32,078 bases of DNA from Oscillospiraceae bacterium (GTDB taxonomy: Bacteria > Bacillota > Clostridia > Oscillospirales > Oscillospiraceae). Below, one piece after another: positions 8,101 to 16,231 of the stretch. Position 1 is the stretch's first letter. The number at the start of each line of letters is the position of its first letter. Location: contig SVLK01000017.1 of NCBI GenBank assembly GCA_015067975.1, positions 1 through 32,078 of the forward strand. The letters are read 5' to 3'. Position numbers and translations under genes: made by a program. The notes under the pieces were generated by a model. The model saw only the letters and a program-made list of their open reading frames with translations. It did not search any database and had not been told where the DNA came from.

Positions 8101-9123
8101 CAGGCGGCGATTGGGGTTAACAAAGGTTTGGAAACGCTCGGTCACCTCACCGTTTTTCAGCACCACAGCGCCGATTTCGGTAATAGCCTCACGATCCACT
8201 TTCAGTCCGGTAGTTTCAATGTCAAAGCAAACGATCTCATCGTCAAAGGAGCAATCCTGTTCACCGTGTACCGCAATACGGTCGTCCAGATTGTTGACAA
8301 AATAACCCTCTACACCGTAGATGACCTTGATTTTGTCACCTGCCGTGTGCCATGCATCGGGGAAGGCTTGCGCCACACCGTGGTCAGTAATAGCAATGGC
8401 GGGATGCCCCCAAGCGATGGCCTGCTTGATCACCGCTTTCGTGTCAGTCAAGGCGTCCATGTTGGACATCTGTGTATGCAGATGCAGTTCTACACGCTTG
8501 CGCGGTGCCGTGTCTTTGCGCGCTTCGTGGGTAATTTTCATTATATTTTGGGGATTGATCTGGATATCCTTGCCGTCACGGGTCAGTTCCACCACGCCCT
8601 GTACACGCAGCCACATCCCGGGGGCAATGGCATTGCGCACTCCCTCGGACTCCTTGGCCTGCATGTACTTGCGCACGGTGACGGAATTGTTGTTATCCGT
8701 CATATCGAACGTCAGGCACCATACACCGGGGCGACGGGTCTCGTAGCACTCAGCAGCAAAAACTTTGCCCTCCACCACGATGGCACCCATCTTAGGATTC
8801 AGTCCCTCCATGGAGATCGCCTTGCCGCGGATCTCCTTGCCCATCAACACATCGCTGCCGCCGCCTTTGCTGTCCTTGCCTGCCGCCGTGCTGCGGATGT
8901 TAAGACGTAACTGGCGCAGATCATACTGCTGCTGCAGCAGATGGCGCAGTGCCGACTGTGCGGCTTCCGGGATCTCTTCCCCTGTTTCCAGCTCCAGTTC
9001 CAAGCTGCGGTTTTCCCGATCCAGCATACCGCCCACGATGTGGGCATCATGCAGCAGAAGCCGCAGCTCACGCGGCGGCACAAAACTTTCAAAGAATTCA
9101 AAAAATGCGAGCTTTTCGGCCAT
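5170..9123 (-). CDS. polC: DNA polymerase III alpha subunit, PolC type
   Basis: 1317 residues. In order: a short N-terminal region; an OB-like segment (about 95-195); the first half of the PHP domain (HLHTQMSNMDALT, 214 on); an inserted DEDDh proofreading exonuclease with DIETTGL (301-307), HNAEFD (381-386) and HHRASDD (438-444), all catalytic residues present; the rest of PHP; then the polymerase core with GSRGSVGSS (760-768), a four-Cys zinc module (CPKC 788-791, CPEC 813-816) and the catalytic PDIDLNFSGEYQ (841-852). KLDMLGHDDPT and the helix-hairpin-helix region follow. PolC is the low-GC Gram-positive replicative polymerase. At 1317 residues it is roughly 120 shorter than Bacillus PolC, the difference lying before the exonuclease. 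The ribosome site GGAAAGG precedes the ATG. Confidence 0.98.
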   Translation of the reverse strand: MAEKLAFFEFFESFVPPRELRLLLHDAHIVGGMLDRENRSLELELETGEEIPEAAQSALRHLLQQQYDLRQLRLNIRSTAAGKDSKGGGSDVLMGKEIRGKAISMEGLNPKMGAIVVEGKVFAAECYETRRPGVWCLTFDMTDNNNSVTVRKYMQAKESEGVRNAIAPGMWLRVQGVVELTRDGKDIQINPQNIMKITHEARKDTAPRKRVELHLHTQMSNMDALTDTKAVIKQAIAWGHPAIAITDHGVAQAFPDAWHTAGDKIKVIYGVEGYFVNNLDDRIAVHGEQDCSFDDEIVCFDIETTGLKVDREAITEIGAVVLKNGEVTERFQTFVNPNRRLTPEIIGLTGITDAMLADAPQLKDALRDFLNFVGDRPLAAHNAEFDIGFIRAGCRKVGLDFDPTYVDTLILAQNLLPELNKYKLDIVAEHLDLPAFNHHRASDDAAMVAYMLIPFFEKMRKELQIDHLQQINEQMLTLRPKGSKSSRFPKHIILLAKNKLGLKNLYQLISASNLKYFKRVPVIPKTELVAHREGLIIGSACEAGELFKAVTEHKDWAELKRIASFYDYLEIQPLCNNAFMLRNGDVQSEEELREFNRTIVKLGEELGKPVCATGDVHFKEPEDEVYRHILLASKKFPDADEKLPIYFKTTDEMLQEFAYLGEEKAMEVVVDNPRHIADLVENIELLPPGQLFSPRLGNSRQELHDKVWNKCHELYGDNPPQLIVDRLNVELGGILGKYDVVYMSAQKLVERSLENGYLVGSRGSVGSSLVAYMSGITEVNSLPPHYRCPKCRHNEFITDGSYGCGADMPDKVCPECGTQYVKDGFDIPFETFLGYGGGKVPDIDLNFSGEYQARAHRHAIEMFGETQVFRAGTIGTLAEKTAFGFVRKYLEERGLTTGNAEMNRLTQGCVGVRRTTGQHPGGLVVVPDDMDVEDFTAVQHPADAEDADTVTTHFEYHCMEDNLLKLDMLGHDDPTMIKMLQDLTGVDPKTIPLDDPDTMSIFTSSKVLGFENDELLGPTGAVAIPEFNTRFTRGMLMDTQPKDFNTLVRLSGFSHGTDVWLGNARDLILSGTASVLETVGCRDDIMLYLIQMGLDPKMSFKIMEAVRKGKVKKGGFQDGWEEAMRAHNVPEWYIESLAKIGYLFPKAHAVAYVMMAFRIAWFKVHYPLAFYSTFFSVRAKAFDAEFCCAGIDAVKRKIHEIENNKDATAVEQNLMVTLEVCYEFYLRGFHFDTIDIYKSDATKFLITENGLLPPFVSVHGLGEAAAQATVEQRKGKTFISVEEFSTCCNKLSKTHIEQLKALGAFAGMADTSQMTLF

Positions 9124-9154
9124 AGATGACCTTTCCTTTCGCTATAATGATAGG

Positions 9155-9180
9155 GATTCGCCGCCCTCAGGCGGCGAATC
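9155..9180. other. GC-rich hairpin between ispG and polC
   Basis: Perfect 11-bp inverted repeat, arms 9155-9165 and 9170-9180, loop of 4. On the minus strand (direction of the operon) it is followed by CCTATCATTATAG, not a T-run, so it is a poor terminator. It may be an mRNA stability or processing element, or a weak attenuator that lowers polC expression relative to upstream genes. On the plus strand it is followed by TTCTTT, but no plus-strand gene ends here. Confidence 0.6.
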
Positions 9181-9184
9181 TTCT

Positions 9185-10222
9185 TTACAGTTTGTCAATT
9201 TCTTCCATCAAGGCGTCTACCAGTCGTTCCTGCGGCACCTTATAGAGCACCTCACCCTTACGGAACACCAAACCCTCGCCGATACCGCCGGCAATACCTA
9301 CATCGGCTGCTGACGCTTCACCGGGCCCGTTGACCACGCAGCCCATTACTGCCACGGTAATGGGTTTATTGCAGCTTTGCAGCCGGCGCTCCACTTCCTC
9401 GGCAATGGGGATCATATCATATTTGGTGCGCCCGCAAGTGGGACAGGAGATCAGGTTCGGTCCGGTCTGTCGGATGCCGGCAGCTGCCAAAATCCGCTTA
9501 GCCGCGTAAATCTCTTCCACCGGATCGGCTGTCAGGCTGACGCGCAGCGTATCGCCGATCCCCTGGCACAGCAAACCGCCAATACCGATAGCGCTCTTGA
9601 TCACGCCCATAGAAGGCGTGCCGGCCTCGGTAACCCCCAGATGCAGCGGATAGTCCGTCTGCTCATGGAGCATCTGGTAAGCCTTCATATTTACCGCTAC
9701 GCGGGAGCATTTCACGCTGATGCAGATATCGTCAAAATTGCATTCATTCAGCAGATGCACATGACCCATGGCGCTTTCCACCAACGCTTCGGCAGTAACA
9801 CCGCCATATTTACGCAGCAGATCCTTCTCCAGCGAGCCACCGTTGACGCCAATACGGATAGGGATCCCCCGCTCACGGCAGGCATCAGCCACAGCGCGGA
9901 CACGGTCGTGGCTACCGATGTTACCGGGATTGATGCGAATCTTATCGATCCCCTCTTCCGCACAGCGCAGAGCCAGCTTATAGTCGAAATGAATATCCGC
10001 CACCAGCGGAATATGGATCGCCTTTTTGATTTCTCCAATGGCATTGGCCGCTGCCATATCCGGCACAGCCACGCGGATGATCTCGCAGCCGGCATTCTCC
10101 AGCGCATGGATCTGCGCTACCGTAGCGGCGACGTCTTCTGTATACGTATTGCACATGGACTGGATGGCCACCGGCGCAACGCCGCCCACCACCACATTGC
10201 CCAGATGGATCTGTTTGCTCAT
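9185..10222 (-). CDS. ispG: 4-hydroxy-3-methylbut-2-en-1-yl diphosphate synthase (MEP pathway)
   Basis: 345 residues starting MSKQIHLGNVVVGG. This ATG is preferred over one 27 bases upstream because AGTAGGTG lies directly before it and the longer form would overlap rseP. IspG reduces MEcPP to HMBPP with an [4Fe-4S] cluster. The cluster cysteines are visible near the C-terminus (CPTCGRTKYD and MGCVVNGPGE). The N-terminal TIM barrel has the family segments MCNTYTEDVAATVAQI and LVADIHFDYKLAL, and the motif RINPGNIG. It is the short two-domain bacterial form without the plant/Chlamydia insert. The gap to rseP is 8 bases, so the two are co-translated; dxr of the same pathway is one gene further upstream. 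Confidence 0.98.
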   Translation of the reverse strand: MSKQIHLGNVVVGGVAPVAIQSMCNTYTEDVAATVAQIHALENAGCEIIRVAVPDMAAANAIGEIKKAIHIPLVADIHFDYKLALRCAEEGIDKIRINPGNIGSHDRVRAVADACRERGIPIRIGVNGGSLEKDLLRKYGGVTAEALVESAMGHVHLLNECNFDDICISVKCSRVAVNMKAYQMLHEQTDYPLHLGVTEAGTPSMGVIKSAIGIGGLLCQGIGDTLRVSLTADPVEEIYAAKRILAAAGIRQTGPNLISCPTCGRTKYDMIPIAEEVERRLQSCNKPITVAVMGCVVNGPGEASAADVGIAGGIGEGLVFRKGEVLYKVPQERLVDALMEEIDKL

Positions 10223-10230
10223 CGTATCAC

Positions 10231-11295
10231 CTACTGAAAAATTTTCCAAATATCCTGGAACATGACCACAGCCATCAACAGCATCAGCAAGATGAAACCG
10301 GCCACGTGGATATAGTTTTCAAACTTGGCGGGAATCTGCTTTTTGAATATCAGCAGACTGATCTGGTTAAGTACCAGAAAAAAGATTTTACCGCCGTCCA
10401 ATGCCGGCAGAGGCAGCAAGTTCATCACCGCCAGATTGGCAGCAATCATGGCAGCAAGATACGCAATGCTTTCCACAGCGGCACCCACCGTTTCCGATTG
10501 CTGCCCCACTTCCGTGATGGTGGAAACAATGCCTACCGGGCCACTGAGGTCCTTCAAACCTGCATCACCGCGGAAAATCATCCCCAAAGACAGTCGCACC
10601 ATGCGCACAAAGTCGATGGTGTTGTTCCAACTGTATTTGATACGCGAGAAGAATGTCGCCTCCTCTACATCGCCGAAGAAAATACCAAACCCGGTATACG
10701 TTCCTCCCTTTTGGTCGGCATACTCTTTCCGCTCCATGGGAAAGTCCTGCAGTGTGACCCTTTCGCCGTCACGCTCCACCACCAAGTCGAACGTTCCGTC
10801 TTGATTCAAACCAAACAGCAAGCTCACATCGCTGTAAACATAGAGCTTTTCCCCGTCGATTTTCACCAGCCGGTCCCCCACCTGTAATCCATTTTCGCTC
10901 TGCAAAGGACACCCTTCGGCAAAGCCGGTAATGGTGGTGGTATAAAAGCCTTTGGCTCCGGCATAAAGCACCAGCATGATCAGCAAGCCGGTGATAAAGT
11001 TCATTGCTGCACCGGCCGCAAAAATCAGCAGTTTCTGCCAAAACCCCTGATTGTTCAGCGCCCTTGGATCATCGGAGTCCTCTTCCTCACCCTCCATAGC
11101 GCAAAAGCCACCCACAGGCAGCACGCGCAGGGCATAGGTAGTCTCTCCTTTTGTTTTTTTGAAGATGGCCGGGCCCATACCAATGGCAAACTCATTGACC
11201 CGCACGCCACAGGCCTTGGCTGCCAGAAAATGTCCCAACTCATGCACAGCGATCAGCACACCAAAGATCAGGATCGCCGCTAAGACATAAACCAT
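10231..11295 (-). CDS. rseP: RIP metalloprotease RseP (site-2 protease, M50)
   Basis: 354 residues. HELGH (residues 18-22) in the first membrane helix provides the zinc ligands and catalytic Glu, and NLLPLPALDGGK near residue 292 supplies the third ligand (Asp300). A PDZ domain lies between (about 110-200, with GCPLQSENGLQVGDRLVKI). Three or four further membrane segments complete the fold. Such proteases cut membrane-embedded anti-sigma factors or signal-peptide remnants (RasP in Bacillus). The position between dxr and ispG is conserved across Firmicutes. The stop lies 8 bases before the ispG ATG. The substrate here is not identifiable. Confidence 0.97.
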   Translation of the reverse strand: MVYVLAAILIFGVLIAVHELGHFLAAKACGVRVNEFAIGMGPAIFKKTKGETTYALRVLPVGGFCAMEGEEEDSDDPRALNNQGFWQKLLIFAAGAAMNFITGLLIMLVLYAGAKGFYTTTITGFAEGCPLQSENGLQVGDRLVKIDGEKLYVYSDVSLLFGLNQDGTFDLVVERDGERVTLQDFPMERKEYADQKGGTYTGFGIFFGDVEEATFFSRIKYSWNNTIDFVRMVRLSLGMIFRGDAGLKDLSGPVGIVSTITEVGQQSETVGAAVESIAYLAAMIAANLAVMNLLPLPALDGGKIFFLVLNQISLLIFKKQIPAKFENYIHVAGFILLMLLMAVVMFQDIWKIFQ

Positions 11296-11310
11296 AAATC
11301 AAATTTCCTT

Positions 11311-12465
11311 TCACTTTCCGCTGACTGCGCACCGCACCACGTTGCGGGCTGCTTTGTCTGCTTCCAGTATATCCTCCAGACAAGGTGTATATTTCACCTC
11401 GATTTTAGAAAGAGCCTGTTCCACCAGGCGGTGGATATCATTGAATTTTACTTCGCCACGTAAAAAGGCAAACACCGCTTCTTCATTGGCGCCGTTCATA
11501 ATGGCGCAGGATGTGCCGCCTATCTTACCGCATTCGCGGGCAATGCGCAGACAGGGAAAAGCCTCCATGTCCGGTGCGTAGAATGTCAAATCGCCACACG
11601 TCAGCAAGTCCAGTTTCTTGTCCGGAGATGTCGCCCGGTGAGGCCATGTAAAGGCATAGCGGATGGGCAGTTTCATATCCGGCGTACCCAGCTGGGCGAT
11701 CATCGCACCGTCGCGATATTCCACCAGCGAATGGATAATGCTTTGGCGATGGATCACCACATCCACCTGATCTATCGGCAAGCGGTAGAGACGCATCGCC
11801 TCGATGACTTCCAATCCCTTGTTCATCAGTGTCGCAGAATCGATGGTAATCTTGGCACCCATGGACCAGTTGGGATGCTTGAGCGCATCAGCAGCCGTTT
11901 TATCCTCCAGCTCGGCATACTTCTTGCCGAAGAACGGTCCGCCGGAGCAGGTCAAAATCACGCGCTGTACTTCCGTGGCATCGCGGCAGCCCTGCAGACT
12001 CTGAAAAATAGCGGAATGCTCACTGTCCACCGGAACAATCTCAGCGCCGTACTTGTCCGCCTCCGCCATCACCAGTTCACCGGCACATACCAACGTTTCT
12101 TTATTGGCAAGAGCGATGCGCTTTTTCTGCCGGATGGCCGCCAGCGTCGGCTCCAGCCCCACGCTGCCCACCACAGCCGTCACCACCGTGTCTGCCTGCG
12201 GCAGCTGTGCCGCCTGCAGCAAACCTTCTGCCCCCGCTGCCACTTCCATATCCAAGTCGCTGACACGCTGACGCAATACTTTTGCTGCCTCGCGGTCATA
12301 CATTACCGCCAGTGCAGGGCGAAATTCACGGATTTGCTGTTCCATTAAGTCTATCTGTGTGCTGGCCGTCAGCGCAGCAACACCAAGTCCCAGCTCCCGT
12401 GCCACCTCCAGTGTCTGTCGTCCGATAGATCCGGTAGATCCCAGCAAAGAAATCATCTTTGTCAT
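11311..12465 (-). CDS. dxr: 1-deoxy-D-xylulose 5-phosphate reductoisomerase
   Basis: 384 residues. The N-terminal NADPH-binding motif GSTGSIGRQTLEV (residues 8-20) is diagnostic. The metal and substrate region has VDSEHSAIFQSLQGC, and the later KITIDSATLMNKGLEVIEA and HRQSIIHSLVEYRDGA segments are typical of DXR. It converts DXP to MEP, the committed step of MEP isoprenoid synthesis in the cytoplasm. With ispG in the same operon and uppS upstream, the cluster links isoprenoid supply to the undecaprenyl carrier needed for cell-wall synthesis. Spacing is 10 bases from cdsA and 15 to rseP. Confidence 0.98.
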   Translation of the reverse strand: MTKMISLLGSTGSIGRQTLEVARELGLGVAALTASTQIDLMEQQIREFRPALAVMYDREAAKVLRQRVSDLDMEVAAGAEGLLQAAQLPQADTVVTAVVGSVGLEPTLAAIRQKKRIALANKETLVCAGELVMAEADKYGAEIVPVDSEHSAIFQSLQGCRDATEVQRVILTCSGGPFFGKKYAELEDKTAADALKHPNWSMGAKITIDSATLMNKGLEVIEAMRLYRLPIDQVDVVIHRQSIIHSLVEYRDGAMIAQLGTPDMKLPIRYAFTWPHRATSPDKKLDLLTCGDLTFYAPDMEAFPCLRIARECGKIGGTSCAIMNGANEEAVFAFLRGEVKFNDIHRLVEQALSKIEVKYTPCLEDILEADKAARNVVRCAVSGK

Positions 12466-12475
12466 GTCTTTCTCC

Positions 12476-13315
12476 TTACAGTGTCACATAGCTGACGATC
12501 AGCCAAACGGCTGGCGCAGCAAACACCACACTGTCAAACCGATCCAATACGCCGCCATGTCCCGGCAGCAGCCTTCCGTAATCCTTGATGCCGTACTGGC
12601 GCTTTACCAGCGAGAAGCTCAAGTCGCCCAGCTGGCCCATCACCGCACCCACCAGACCGATCAGTACGCACCAACCGATATGCAGTTGCTGCAGCGTCAC
12701 CAAGTGGAAAATCACGCGGAAAATCACCATGCCCAGCATGCCGCCCAGCAAACCACCTACAGCACCTTCTACCGTTTTTTTCGGGCTAACACGAGGTGCC
12801 AGCTTATGTTTACCAAAGGCCATGCCGGCAAACAGCGCTGCAGAGTCACTGCAGAATGCTGCTACCAGCGGGATCAGCACCATGCCGCCGCCATAAGGCA
12901 GCATGCGCAGGCGCAGTAGGCAGCTCAGCGCCATCGGAATCACCAATCCGGCCACCAGCACAGTACAGATATCCAAAAACGACAGAGGATGCGCGCCGCC
13001 GTATTCTACTACGGCGTAGACAAACAGCAACACCACCATAGCCGCCAGGAAAAACACACCCAAGCCGGCTACTGCGGTATCCGCATAACGGTTGTCTGCC
13101 CAGTAGACAGACACAACGGTAAATACACCCATCGTACCGGCAATACCGCTCCAGCGCTTTGCATTTTCACTGCCGCAAACAGCGCTGAGCAGTTCATGGG
13201 CACCAATGATACTTAAACCGCACAACAGCGCCATGGTGGCCCAATCCGGTGCCACCACCAGCACAAACAGCAGCAGCGGAATACCCACCACCGCCACCAG
13301 AATTCTTTGCTTCAT
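12476..13315 (-). CDS. cdsA: Phosphatidate cytidylyltransferase
   Basis: 279 residues with about eight hydrophobic segments. The C-terminal CDS signature is complete: SLVKRQYGIKDYGRLLPG followed by HGGVLDRFDS, including the two metal-binding Asp residues. The enzyme makes CDP-diacylglycerol from phosphatidate and CTP at the membrane, the branch point to phosphatidylglycerol and related lipids. Order uppS-cdsA-dxr is conserved in Firmicutes. It starts 9 bases after uppS, preceded by a GGAG site inside the gap. Confidence 0.97.
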   Translation of the reverse strand: MKQRILVAVVGIPLLLFVLVVAPDWATMALLCGLSIIGAHELLSAVCGSENAKRWSGIAGTMGVFTVVSVYWADNRYADTAVAGLGVFFLAAMVVLLFVYAVVEYGGAHPLSFLDICTVLVAGLVIPMALSCLLRLRMLPYGGGMVLIPLVAAFCSDSAALFAGMAFGKHKLAPRVSPKKTVEGAVGGLLGGMLGMVIFRVIFHLVTLQQLHIGWCVLIGLVGAVMGQLGDLSFSLVKRQYGIKDYGRLLPGHGGVLDRFDSVVFAAPAVWLIVSYVTL

Positions 13316-13324
13316 GGTTTCTCC

Positions 13325-14080
13325 TTACTTTTTGACACCGCCAAATCGGCGGTCACGCTTTTGATAGTCGATAATGGCCTCGTCCAGTGTCTTTTCGCTA
13401 AAATCGGGCCACAGCGTGTCACAGAAATAGAATTCGGAATAAGCACACTGCCACAGCAGGAAATTACTTAGCCGTACCTCCCCGCTGGGGCGGATGATCA
13501 GTTCCGGATCGGGGATCCCGGCAGAGAACAGATATGCTCCAAAGCCTTCCTCCGTCAGTTCTTCCGGCCGGCATTTCCCTGCAGTGCAATCAGCGGCAAA
13601 GGCGCGTGCCGCCCGCAGCAGCTCGTCACGTCCACCGTAGTTCAGGCAGATGTTCGCCTGAAAGCCGTCAATACCGGCAGAGATGGCATTGGTGCGCTCC
13701 ACCATTTCCTGCAATTCCGGAGCAATCGCACTCAAATCGCCGAAAAACTTCAAGCGGATCTGATCACGCTCCATTGATTCAATGGCCTCCAGCATATACT
13801 GCTTCAAAAGCCCCATAATGGTACTCACTTCTTCGGCAGGGCGCTTCCAGTTTTCGGTGGAAAAAGCATACACCGTCAGATATTCTACACCAAGATTTTT
13901 GCAGTAGGTGGCGATCTTGCGGAACACCTCTGCGCCTACCTTATGTCCGGCAGTACGAGGCAGACCGCGCTGCTTCGCCCAACGACCATTGCCGTCCATA
14001 ATAATAGCGATATGGCGGGGAAGGCGGCTCATGTCCACCTGCCCCGCCTGATAGGACTTTTTCGCGTCAAACAGTCCCAT
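13325..14080 (-). CDS. uppS: Isoprenyl transferase (undecaprenyl diphosphate synthase)
   Basis: 251 residues. The cis-prenyltransferase motif IAIIMDGNGRWAKQRGLPR holds the catalytic Asp, followed by GHKVGAE. The C-terminal signature ELIIRPSGEVRLSNFLLWQ and the SEFYFCDTLWPDF segment are present. It extends farnesyl diphosphate to undecaprenyl diphosphate, the lipid carrier of peptidoglycan. Its ATG overlaps the frr stop by one base (TAATG), so translation is coupled to frr. Confidence 0.98.
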   Translation of the reverse strand: MGLFDAKKSYQAGQVDMSRLPRHIAIIMDGNGRWAKQRGLPRTAGHKVGAEVFRKIATYCKNLGVEYLTVYAFSTENWKRPAEEVSTIMGLLKQYMLEAIESMERDQIRLKFFGDLSAIAPELQEMVERTNAISAGIDGFQANICLNYGGRDELLRAARAFAADCTAGKCRPEELTEEGFGAYLFSAGIPDPELIIRPSGEVRLSNFLLWQCAYSEFYFCDTLWPDFSEKTLDEAIIDYQKRDRRFGGVKK

Positions 14081-14637
14081 TAAACCGACATCAGTTCCTT
14101 TTCCTTATTTGCCAGCAGAACATCCAGTTCCTTGCAGCTGTCGTCGGTCAGCTTCTGCATGTCCTTTTCCACGATCTTCAGCTCGTCCTCGGTAATTTCG
14201 GAGGCCTTCTGCTGCTTCTTGAAATGATCCATAGCATCGCGGCGGATATTACGCACAGCCACCTTGCCGTTTTCGGTGTACTTGCGGATCTGCTTGACCA
14301 GTTCCTTACGACGCTCCTCCGTCAACTGAGGGAATGCCAGACGGATAGCCTTACCGTCGTTGGAGGGGTTAATGCCCAGATCGGACTCCAGAATAGCCTT
14401 CTCAATGCCGCGCAGGATGCTGGCATCCCAGGGGGTGATCACCAGCGTACGGGGATCGGGAGAGCCGATGGATGCGATTTGCTGGATAGGAGTAGGAGTT
14501 CCATAGTAGTCCACGTTGATGCGGTTAAGCACGGAGGCATTGGCGCGGCCAGCGCGCACAGCAGCGAAGTCAGCAGCAACGGAGTCGATGCTCTTCTTCA
14601 TTTTTTCCTCGTAAATCTTGTACTGTTCCTTGGACAT
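14080..14637 (-). CDS. frr: Ribosome recycling factor
   Basis: 185 residues, the usual RRF length. The N-terminal helix MSKEQYKIYEEKMKKSIDSV, the VRAGRANASVLNRI segment, the domain II stretch YYGTPTPIQQIASI and the C-terminal DELKIVEKDMQKLTDD helix all match the family. It splits post-termination ribosomes with EF-G. It lies 57 bases after pyrH, with an AAAGGAAAG site before the ATG, and overlaps uppS by one base. Confidence 0.98.
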   Translation of the reverse strand: MSKEQYKIYEEKMKKSIDSVAADFAAVRAGRANASVLNRINVDYYGTPTPIQQIASIGSPDPRTLVITPWDASILRGIEKAILESDLGINPSNDGKAIRLAFPQLTEERRKELVKQIRKYTENGKVAVRNIRRDAMDHFKKQQKASEITEDELKIVEKDMQKLTDDSCKELDVLLANKEKELMSV

Positions 14638-14694
14638 ATCGTTCTCTTTCCTTTCATTTATATGGTCTTGACCCCTTGGCAGGCGGTCGTGGTC

Positions 14695-15408
14695 TTACTG
14701 AACAATGGTACCGATCTTCTCACCCTTGATAGCCCGCACAATATTGTACGGGTCCTTCAGCGCAAACACCAACACAGGGATGTGGTTGTCCATAGAAAGA
14801 CTGGTGGCGGTAGAGTCCATCACTGCCAGATGCTGTGCCAGCACGTCATCATAAGTAATGGTGTCGAACTTACGGGCATCGGCATTCTTTGCCGGGTCGC
14901 TGTCATACACACCGTCGATGTTCTTGGCCAGCAAAATCACCTCTGCGCCGATCTCTGCAGCACGCAGCACGGCTGCTGTGTCGGTGGAGAAGAACGGATT
15001 GCCGGTACCGCAGCCGAAGATCACCACGCGGCCCTTTTCCAAATGACGAATGGCACGGGCACGGATATAAGGCTCAGCCACAGCACGGATTTCCAGCGCC
15101 GTCTGCACGCGCACATCCACACCTTTCTGCTCCAGCACATCTGCCATAGCCATGCAGTTCATGGTGGTGGCCAGCATGCCCATGTGGTCGGCACGAGTGC
15201 GCTCGATGTATCCTTCGCCGTTCTTCACGCCGCGCCAGAAGTTGCCGCCGCCAATGACAACGCCCACTTCCACGCCCATGTTCACGCATTCACGGATCAC
15301 ATCGGCAACCTTGCCCATCATCTCAAAGTCCAAGCCAAACTTTTTTTCACCGGCCAACGCTTCACCGCTGATTTTCAGCAGTACGCGTTTGTATTTGGGT
15401 GTCTCCAT
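14695..15408 (-). CDS. pyrH: UMP kinase
   Basis: 237 residues from the ATG at 15408 ([18 protein letters not shown]), chosen because GGAGGA lies 7 bases upstream; a frame continues 54 codons further but has no ribosome site or family similarity. The amino-acid-kinase fold is clear: KISGEALAG at the phosphate site, [10 protein letters not shown], and [17 protein letters not shown] with the conserved uridylate-kinase FSTDTAA. It phosphorylates UMP to UDP. It is the first gene of the nine-gene run to the sfp-like gene. In many Firmicutes rpsB and tsf precede pyrH; here the upstream neighbour is instead a divergent pseudouridine synthase. Confidence 0.98.
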   Translation of the reverse strand: METPKYKRVLLKISGEALAGEKKFGLDFEMMGKVADVIRECVNMGVEVGVVIGGGNFWRGVKNGEGYIERTRADHMGMLATTMNCMAMADVLEQKGVDVRVQTALEIRAVAEPYIRARAIRHLEKGRVVIFGCGTGNPFFSTDTAAVLRAAEIGAEVILLAKNIDGVYDSDPAKNADARKFDTITYDDVLAQHLAVMDSTATSLSMDNHIPVLVFALKDPYNIVRAIKGEKIGTIVQ

Positions 15409-15440
15409 GACAGATTCCTCCAGTTTTAAATATCGTTTGT

Positions 15441-15469
15441 ATTTTACCTTATTTCTTCCGTTTTGCATA
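15441..15469 (-). promoter_or_regulatory. Possible promoter of the pyrH operon
   Basis: On the minus strand TAAAAT (15446-15441) lies 33 bases before the pyrH ATG, with TATGCA at 17 bases upstream as a poor -35. It is the best match in a region that must hold a promoter, because the neighbour is divergent; the -35 is only three of six. Confidence 0.35.
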
Positions 15470-15519
15470 GGGGGTAAATGAAAATTTTCCGTAAAGGGAT
15501 GCAGATTTTGTGCTGTGTG

Positions 15520-15548
15520 TTGCTCCATGGCACTCCATGTGCTATGAT
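15520..15548 (+). promoter_or_regulatory. Promoter of the RluA-type gene (extended -10)
   Basis: TTGCTC at 15520-15525, 17-base spacer, TATGAT at 15543-15548, with a TG one base before the -10 box. It ends 25 bases before the ATG at 15574. Consensus match only. Confidence 0.6.
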
Positions 15549-15573
15549 GAGAAAAATACCACGGAGGCATCCT

Positions 15574-16215
15574 ATGGAAATTCTCTATCAGGACAAACGC
15601 ATATTAGTGGCCATTAAGCCCTCCGGCGTACTGAGCACCGATGAGGATGGCGGCATGCCACAGCTGCTGCGTGAGCAGTTAGGAGATGCACACGCCTGTG
15701 TCCGCACAGTGCACCGCTTAGATGCTGCTGTCAGCGGCGTGATGGTATTTGCCCGCAGCGCCAAAGCAGCATCGCTGCTCAGTCAGCAGATCCGTGAGCA
15801 CAAGTTTGAAAAAGAATACCTGGCAGTCGTCCATGGCCTTCCCCCCGCAGAGGGAACACTAACCGATCTGCTGGTGCGCGACAATGCGCGCCGCATAACG
15901 CTGGTCGCCGAAAAAGCAGAAAAAGGTGTACAAGAAGCTTCCCTGTCTTATCAGGTGATGGCGCATTGCGACGGTTTTTCTCTTGTGAAGATCCGTTTGC
16001 ATACCGGTCGTACCCATCAGATCCGCGTGCAGTTTTCCTCCCGCGGCTGGCCGCTGGCAGGCGACAGAAAATACGGTAATGACAGCGCAGAGCATCCTAT
16101 CGCCCTATGGTCTCACCGCATCGCCTTTATCCATCCGGAAAGCGGTGAATGGGTGGAGTACCATCAAAATCCTCCCTCCTGCACTCCATGGGATCTCTTT
16201 ACATCATCACTCTAA
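15574..16215 (+). CDS. RluA-family RNA pseudouridine synthase
   Basis: 213 residues from the ATG at 15574, selected because GGAGG (15563-15567) is 6 bases upstream; the longer frame from 15478 crosses the promoter. The catalytic motif [16 protein letters not shown] carries Asp50, and the later [20 protein letters not shown] is the second RluA signature. The protein has no N-terminal S4 RNA-binding domain, so it is the short catalytic form. It converts uridine to pseudouridine in rRNA or tRNA; the target site cannot be assigned from sequence. The next gene follows after 16 bases, so the two likely share a transcript. Confidence 0.94.
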   Translation: MEILYQDKRILVAIKPSGVLSTDEDGGMPQLLREQLGDAHACVRTVHRLDAAVSGVMVFARSAKAASLLSQQIREHKFEKEYLAVVHGLPPAEGTLTDLLVRDNARRITLVAEKAEKGVQEASLSYQVMAHCDGFSLVKIRLHTGRTHQIRVQFSSRGWPLAGDRKYGNDSAEHPIALWSHRIAFIHPESGEWVEYHQNPPSCTPWDLFTSSL

Positions 16216-16231
16216 AAAGGAGGATAGGACT

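Noticed and set aside
9143-9148. TATAAT on the plus strand before the polC start
   Set aside because: No -35 at a proper distance and no plus-strand gene follows; probably chance.
14638-14694. Possible GACC/GGTC pairing between pyrH and frr
   Set aside because: Only four base pairs with an irregular loop; not convincing as a terminator or riboswitch.
15409-15570. N-terminal extension of pyrH by 54 codons
   Set aside because: Not similar to UMP kinase; it covers the pyrH/RluA divergent promoter region, and GGAGGA marks the inner start.
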